DNA of 64,000 nt. It comes from Diphasiastrum complanatum (lineage: Eukaryota; Streptophyta; Lycopodiopsida; Lycopodiales; Lycopodiaceae). The stretch covers positions 2,923,374 through 2,987,373 of the forward strand of contig CM055100.1 in assembly GCA_029204225.1 (NCBI GenBank), written 5' to 3'. This document shows, piece by piece, positions 58,479 to 64,000 of the stretch. Position numbers and translations under genes: made by a program. The number at the start of each line of letters is the position of its first letter. Within the stretch, counting starts at the first letter, position 1. A model generated the notes under the pieces. That model worked only from the letters and a program-made list of their open reading frames with translations. It was not told the DNA's origin and searched no databases.

Positions 58479-58812
58479 TGTGAAAGATTTCAGATCCTTA
58501 AGATCCAATCTACTTGAATGATCTTTGGTTTCACCAATGTAGAAAAATCAGCATCTACACACAATTTGAGATGCAAACACTAATAGAACTTGATCAAACT
58601 TGAATGAAATGATTATGTACTATTGCTGTCTGTACAAAACCAACAAGCTATTGTATTTCACACGTGTGGATCCAAAAATAATAAATATAGATCATTCTTC
58701 ACATAGAATTGCAAGCAATCACCAAGATAGTGCACCAATGGATAGTAGAACCCAAGAGAACCATGTATAAGCATGAAATGAGATAGAGAAAAGAGAAGAT
58801 GACTCTCTTGTT
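58479..58812 (-). repeat. Copia-E 5' LTR, truncated
   Basis: The 3' part of an LTR (minus strand), ending CTTTCACA. Its shared part is nearly the same as the copia-A LTRs at 25.2 and 37.8 kb, although the proteins differ strongly. CACACGTGTG is at 58659-58668. Similarity stops at 58812. Confidence 0.85.
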
Positions 58813-58946
58813 AAAAATTCACAATTCTAGCTTGACTAGTTTTGGTCATATGACTTGTAAATAGTTAGATGGTCATGATGTGGCTTGTCACACGTGCCAA
58901 ATAGCATAGGATTCCATTCATAAGGATGTTCTCAAGTAGACCTAAG

Positions 58947-59490
58947 TGTTAGAACCTTTGGAATGAGTCCAAATTATGCTTAGATACAAGGGAGAAAAAA
59001 TAGGAGCTATTTTTGGTAATTTTTGCATTGTTGAGGGATCTCCAAGATTCCAACCCTAACTTGGTAGGGATGAAAGATCCACCAAAATTAGCATTAGGGA
59101 TAGGTTTAGGGCTACTCATACCTGCCCAAAACCGTGATGGATCATGTATATATAGGTGATGATATCTCACCAAAATCAATCAAGCAATTTCATGATTTTT
59201 CTCTCATAATGGTGCAATTGCTCTCTATGTTCATAATTGTTTGAGTACGTGTGATTACTAATGATTATAGGATTGAATATAGGTCTGGTGTACAATACTC
59301 AGACTGTGGGAGGCCTTACTTTCACACGTGTGAAGCCTTCTTCAAGGATTTGGGCCATTTAGTGAGGTTCAAGCATAGATTTTTGATGGATTTTGATGGT
59401 TCAACTTGTGCTAATCTTGTGAAATCATAATCTATTGTTTCCCTCATCATTTCAAGTGTTTTAGGATCCTTATTTGCTGTAATTTTTACA
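58947..59490 (+). repeat. 5' LTR of copia-C
   Basis: TGTTAGAACC to GTAATTTTTACA. A TATA signal GTATATATAGG lies near 59146 and the palindrome CACACGTGTG at 59323-59332, downstream of the likely transcription start. Confidence 0.88.
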
Positions 59491-59502
59491 TGGTATCAGA
59501 GC
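59491..59502 (+). other. Primer-binding site (tRNA-iMet), copia-C
   Basis: TGGTATCAGAGC abuts the LTR end. Confidence 0.92.
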
Positions 59503-60301
59503 CTAAAGGCTGAAATGAGCTAAATCCTTGGTTTTCATTCAATTTGATCACAATTTTTGATCTAAATCTTGTGTAGATTGGATCTTAGCATCTAGTATTG
59601 ATTCTAGAACTCAAAGTGAGTCAAATACATTGGAGATTGGTGTTGTGTGACTTCATTTGCAGGTGTTTAGGTGTCTAAAACCAGAGGCAAAGTTGAATTC
59701 AATTCACATTACCAAGATAGCAAGTTTTGCTTGCTCCAAGCATTGATTTCTAAGCGAGTTTTGGAGGTGATTTCATAGAGGAGGCTTTCTAGCATTCAAG
59801 GAGAGGGAAGATCAGAGTTTTGGGGACTCTTCAAGGCTGTTCTAAGGTGTAGTAGGCACCTCATAAAGTGATTTAGGTTCAGTCCAACCATTGCTTGACT
59901 TATGCACCAAATTAGATCAATTTTTCATCAATTTTGATCATTTTTTGCTTGTGATTGGATAGTAGATTGTGTTGCATCCTCATTAAGTTCCATTTAGATC
60001 TTTTACAAGTGATTTTGGAAGTATATTAGGTTTCTGAAATTCACTCTTGATCAGATCATTTGGAAGCTTTAATGTTCTTTATAGAAAGAGGGGCAATTCT
60101 ACTAGTATTGTCTACTTCAATCAAGCAAGTGCATTGTTTCTAGTATTCTATGATTTGATTTTGTTAGAGATCATTCTTAGATCTTTATAGGAAGTCTATT
60201 ACTGATCTTTTCAGGTCCCTAAGAAGTGGGATAAGGTAGACCTTCAATCAAATCAATAGAAGTAACCTTCATTTGTGTCAAGTCCTTGATTAGGAGACTA
60301 G
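59503..60301 (+). other. Copia-C leader
   Basis: AT-rich untranslated leader before the gag start codon at 60302; no open frame of note. Confidence 0.65.
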
Positions 60302-63300
60302 ATGGCATCTATAAATGCATATCTTTTGGATACTAATGAAAGGCTCAACAAAACTAACTATTCCATATGGAAAGTTAGAATGGAATCTATCATGATCATG
60401 CAAGATCTGATGGAAATTGTAAATGGTAAGGAGGGTGAACCTATTCATCCTCAAGAAAAAGCCAAATACATCAAGAGGTGCAATGTTGCATTACATTGCA
60501 TAAAAATGAATGTTGCAAATGAACTCTTAAGAGAGGTAGGAGATTGCACTTCAGATCAAGATGCTTGGGAGACTTTGCAAAAGGTCTATGAATCCAAGAA
60601 CCAAACTAGAATGTTAGCTTTGAAGAATCAAATCTATAGAAGCTATCAAAAGAAAGGAGAGAGTGCACATACTTTTGTCCTAAGAGTAAAGGAATTGAAC
60701 AAAGAGCTAGCCTTTATAGGTGACCCTATCAAGGATGAAGAGCTTGTTCAACTCATATTGAATGGACTAAGCTTTGAATTTGACAATTTGGTTCAGGGAT
60801 ATGCAATTATGGGTAAGCTACCCATACTTGAAGAACTCCAAGGCACACTCATGGCCGAGGAATCAAGAAGGAGCCAAATGCAAGAGAGGATGGATAGGCT
60901 TTCCATCCAAGGTGGAGATGACCAAGCTCTCTTCACCAAAGGCAAAGGCAAGTCCAAAGGCAAAGGATCAACATTCAAGAAGTCTACAAAGCTTGAGGAT
61001 CAAGAAGGACCCCCAAAGGCATCTCCATCAACCACCAAAGTCAAGAAGGACAAATCAAAGGTGAAGTGCTACTATTGTAGCAAGATGGGGCATTATGCCT
61101 CGGAATGCTTCAAGAGGAAGCAAGATCAAAGCCAAGCCAACATGAGCAAAGAGGAGGAGGAGGAGAGTTCACATGAGGACTCTCTCATGATGTCCATATT
61201 TTCTTCAACAAGCTTCAAAGGAGAAGATCCTTGGTGGATTGACTCGGGTGCTAGTTCACACATGACTAGTAAAAGGGAGTTTTTCTCTTCTCTCTTATCT
61301 TATGATGGACCTATAAAGTCTATCTATACAGCAAATGATGAAGCTTGTAAGATTGAAGGAGTTGGTAGCATTCCCCTTTGCTTAGGATCTTCCAAAAAGA
61401 TCAACATAGAAGGTGTTTTGTACATTCCTACAATAACAAAGAATCTACTAAGTGTTGGCCAAATGGTAGACAATGGTTTCAATGTTGACTTTGCTTCAAA
61501 TGAATGTTTCATCAAGAAGAAGGGTAAGATACTGGCTAAGGGCACTAGACTTGGCAAACTTTATAAGCTGGATGCATTTGTGGATACTAATGTTGTCATG
61601 TTGGCCGAGAAGAGCAAGATATCTACCTTTACTTTATGGCACAAAAGACTTGGACATGTCAACTCGGGTTCCATGGAGGCTATGATCAAGGAGGAGTATG
61701 CTTTAGGCCTACCGAGGTCTATTGGGAAGGAAGACAAGGTTTGTGAAGCTTGTGCCTTATCCAAGGCACATAAGAAGGTGTTTCCTAACTCCATCACAAA
61801 GTCATCTCATCCTCTTGAACTCATACACTCGGATGTGCACATTGCTAGCACCAAATCTAATGGAGGTTCATCCATGTTTTTAACCTTCATTGATGACTAC
61901 TCAAGATATTGTTGGGTGTTCTTACTTTCCTTCAAGTCTCAAGTATTTGATACTTTTGTAAAGTTCAAGTTGTTTGTGGAAAAGCATCATAATCATAGCA
62001 TCAAGATTCTTAGAAGTGACAATGGTGGAGAATTCATCTCCAATGAGTTCAAGGCCTTTTGTGAGGAGGAAGGGATCAAGAAAGAGACTTCTTGTCCTTA
62101 CACTCCTCAACAAAATGGAGTTGCTGAAAGAAGGAATAGAACATTATGTGAATGTTCTAAGGCTTTAAATGTAGATGCTTGTTTGCCCAAATCCTTTTGG
62201 GGTGAGTCTCTTGTATGTGCAAACTACTTGATGAATAGGGTGTCTTGCAAAGCAATTGAAGGCAAAACTCCTTATGAGATGTTGTATGGAAAGAAACCCA
62301 ATCTTAATCACTTGAAAGTTTTTGGGTGTATATGTTATGTGCATGTGCCATTGGAAACAAGAACCAAGGAGGATCCATCTTCCACAAGAGGGATCATGCT
62401 TGGATATGCAAGCTCAAGCAAGGGCTACAAAGTCTATCTCCCATCCTTGAACAAATTTGTTGTTTCAAGGGATGTCATCTTTGATGAACATCATATGCAT
62501 ATGCTTGAAGAAGGCTCAAGTGCTCCAACAATCAAGAAGAAGATGGCCGAGGAGCAAGATCTTGGTTTTGAGGAGGAGCTCATGGAGGAGCAAGCACCAA
62601 ACCCACCTATCACACCAAGGAGATCTTCAAGGGCAAAAGTGGAGCCATCAAGGCCAACATATCAAGGCAAAGGACAGCAAGTTGAGGGTATCTCATCCAC
62701 TTATTATGCTTTATCTAGTTTTGAAGAACCATCTAATGTTGAAGATGCATTGAACTCCAAAGAATGGTATAAAGCTATGTTGGATGAGTATGATGCCTTG
62801 ATTGAGAATGAAACTTGGTTGCTTGTTGAGAGACCTCAAAGGAATGTAATAGGATGCAAGTGGGTCTTCAAGCTTAAGTTGAATGCAAATGGGAGTGTTA
62901 ACAAACATAAAGCAAGATTAGTTGCAAAAGGCTATGCTCAAGAGAGAGGGATAGACTATGAGGAAACTTTTGCACCCGTGGCCAAGATGGTCACAATAAG
63001 GCTAATCATTGCACTTGCATCACATTTTGGATGGATTCTATGTCAAATGGATGTCTCTAATGCTTTCTTGAATGGTTTTTTGGAAGAGGATATCTATATG
63101 GAGCAGCCACAAGGGTTCATCAAGCATGGAATGGAGAACAAAGTATGCCATCTCCAAAGAAGCATCTATGGCTTGAAGCAAGCCTCGAGATCTTGGAATT
63201 CAAGACTACATTGCTATCTTATTTCACTTTCTTTTGTTTAAAGTGAATATGATCCCACTCTTTACATTAAGTTTGATGATGTTGGTATTGTACTTTTACT

Positions 63301-64000
63301 CATTTATGTAGATGACATCATCATTAGTGGAAATAGTGTTGATGGTATTGAAAAAATCAAGATAGATCTATCCTTAGAGTTCAAGATGGTAGATCTAGGG
63401 TGTCTTCACTTCATCTTAGGCATAGAAGTACTTAGAGGGTCTGATTTTATCTTTATAAGTCAAGTAAACTATGCTCAAAGTCTTTTGAAGAAGTTTAAGA
63501 TGGAAGTATGCAAAAGTGTTGACACACCAATGGAGCAAGATGTAAAATTGCCAAATGAAGATGATGAAAGATCTTTCATGGACATCACTTTGTTTAGGCA
63601 ACTTATAGGTTCCTTAATGTGGATCACTATAACTAGACCAGATCTTAGCTTTAGTGTATGTAGGTTGAGCCAATCCATGCAAAAGCCATTGAATATCCAT
63701 TGGAAAAAGGCTAAGAGGATTCTAGATACATCTCGGGTACATTGGATTTTGGGATTCTATATAGAGGAGATGTGATTAACCTTCATGCATTTAGTGATTC
63801 AGATTTTGCAGGGGACAAGAGGGATAGGAAATCAACAAGTGCCTATTCAACTTTCATAGGAGAAGGTGTGGTTTCATGGCTTTCAAAAAAGCAAAAAACT
63901 ATATCTCTATCTTCAACCGAGGCCGAGTACAAAGCTTTGACAACCACTACAAAGGAGGTACTTTGGATCAAGAGATTATTGGTGGAACTAAAGATCATGG
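60302..64000 (+). pseudogene. Copia-C gag-pol polyprotein, two lesions
   Basis: A 979-codon frame from Met 60302: gag (residues 1-240, MASINAYLLDTNERLNKTNY), knuckle CYYCSKMGHYASEC near 256, protease DPWWIDSGASSHM near 310, pre-integrase LWHKRLGHVNS near 447, integrase with HSDVH (508), RSDNGGEF (572) and QQNGVAERRNRT (602), linker, RT from GCKWVFKLK (850). A TAA at 63239-63241 replaces a Lys-type codon before SEYDP. The same frame continues through IYVDDIIISG (YVDD box, near 63310) and ITRPDLSFSVCRL. A one-base loss near 63722 shifts frame in the ILRYI-like motif. RNase H then reads FSDSDFAGDKRDRKSTSAYS and STEAEYKAL to the window edge. Otherwise full-length for the family. Confidence 0.9.

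Larger units (their letters stand above)
58947..64000 (+). mobile_element. Copia-C element, cut by window end
   Basis: A Ty1/copia element with a 544-bp 5' LTR, tRNA-iMet primer site, 0.8-kb leader and an almost intact gag-pol. It is the least decayed copia in the window. The 3' LTR lies outside. The five bases before the LTR are CTAAG, the expected target duplication to look for after the 3' LTR. Confidence 0.9.

Overview
This is nuclear DNA of a land plant, and almost all of it is transposable-element sequence in several layers. The only sign of a host gene is a short pair of exons at the left edge (about 1.26-2.24 kb, minus strand) matching the start of a plastid Deg2-type serine protease. 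No complete host gene, rRNA, functional tRNA or CRISPR array was seen. The plant origin rests on the Deg2 exons, the plant-type hAT transposase, chromodomain and tRNA-Asp-primed Ty3/gypsy elements, several plant Ty1/copia lineages, and retrotransposon primer sites for initiator tRNA-Met. A broken DUF7869-like gene at 54.5-55.2 kb belongs to a family I associate mainly with non-seed plants and other eukaryotes, so a non-flowering plant is possible but not shown.

Layout. 0-4.1 kb: Deg2-like exons, an 86-bp tRNA-derived SINE with a 16-bp target duplication, and an old LTR scrap. 5.0-17.6 kb: a minus-strand hAT transposase gene split by a Ty3/gypsy element (6413-15890, target duplication CCCAA), which itself contains a younger chromodomain Ty3/gypsy element (9175-15427). 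18-25 kb: scraps of copia RNase H, chromovirus integrase, gypsy gag and gypsy integrase, with long GA/CT microsatellites. 25.2-38.3 kb: two truncated copies of one copia family joined head to head; the plus-strand copy has its integrase interrupted by a 6.6-kb gypsy segment in permuted order (3' region, LTR, 5' region, gag) and its reverse transcriptase replaced by about 1.06 kb of foreign open reading frame. 38.3-39.5 kb: another copia RT fragment. 39.5-46.2 kb: a nearly full-length but inactivated minus-strand Ty3/gypsy element. 46.2-51 kb: a decayed gypsy element with a palindromic minisatellite in its leader and a multi-knuckle gag. 51-58.8 kb: copia fragments, an inverted pair of related LTRs and the DUF7869-like pseudogene. 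58.9-64 kb: the youngest-looking copia element, cut by the window end, with only one stop codon and one frameshift seen.

As a system, the window is a graveyard in which elements insert into one another and then recombine. Three signals recur and are not explained by ordinary decay: a gag lineage with paired zinc knuckles, one of them with non-standard spacing (22.6, 35.1 and 50.0 kb); arrays of short palindromes in the untranslated parts of that lineage (29.8-32.1 and 48.0-48.8 kb); and a G-box-centred palindrome (ACACGTGT) in the LTRs of several unrelated families. No protein needed for transposition appears intact across a whole element here, so these copies probably moved, or would move, only with proteins supplied by relatives.
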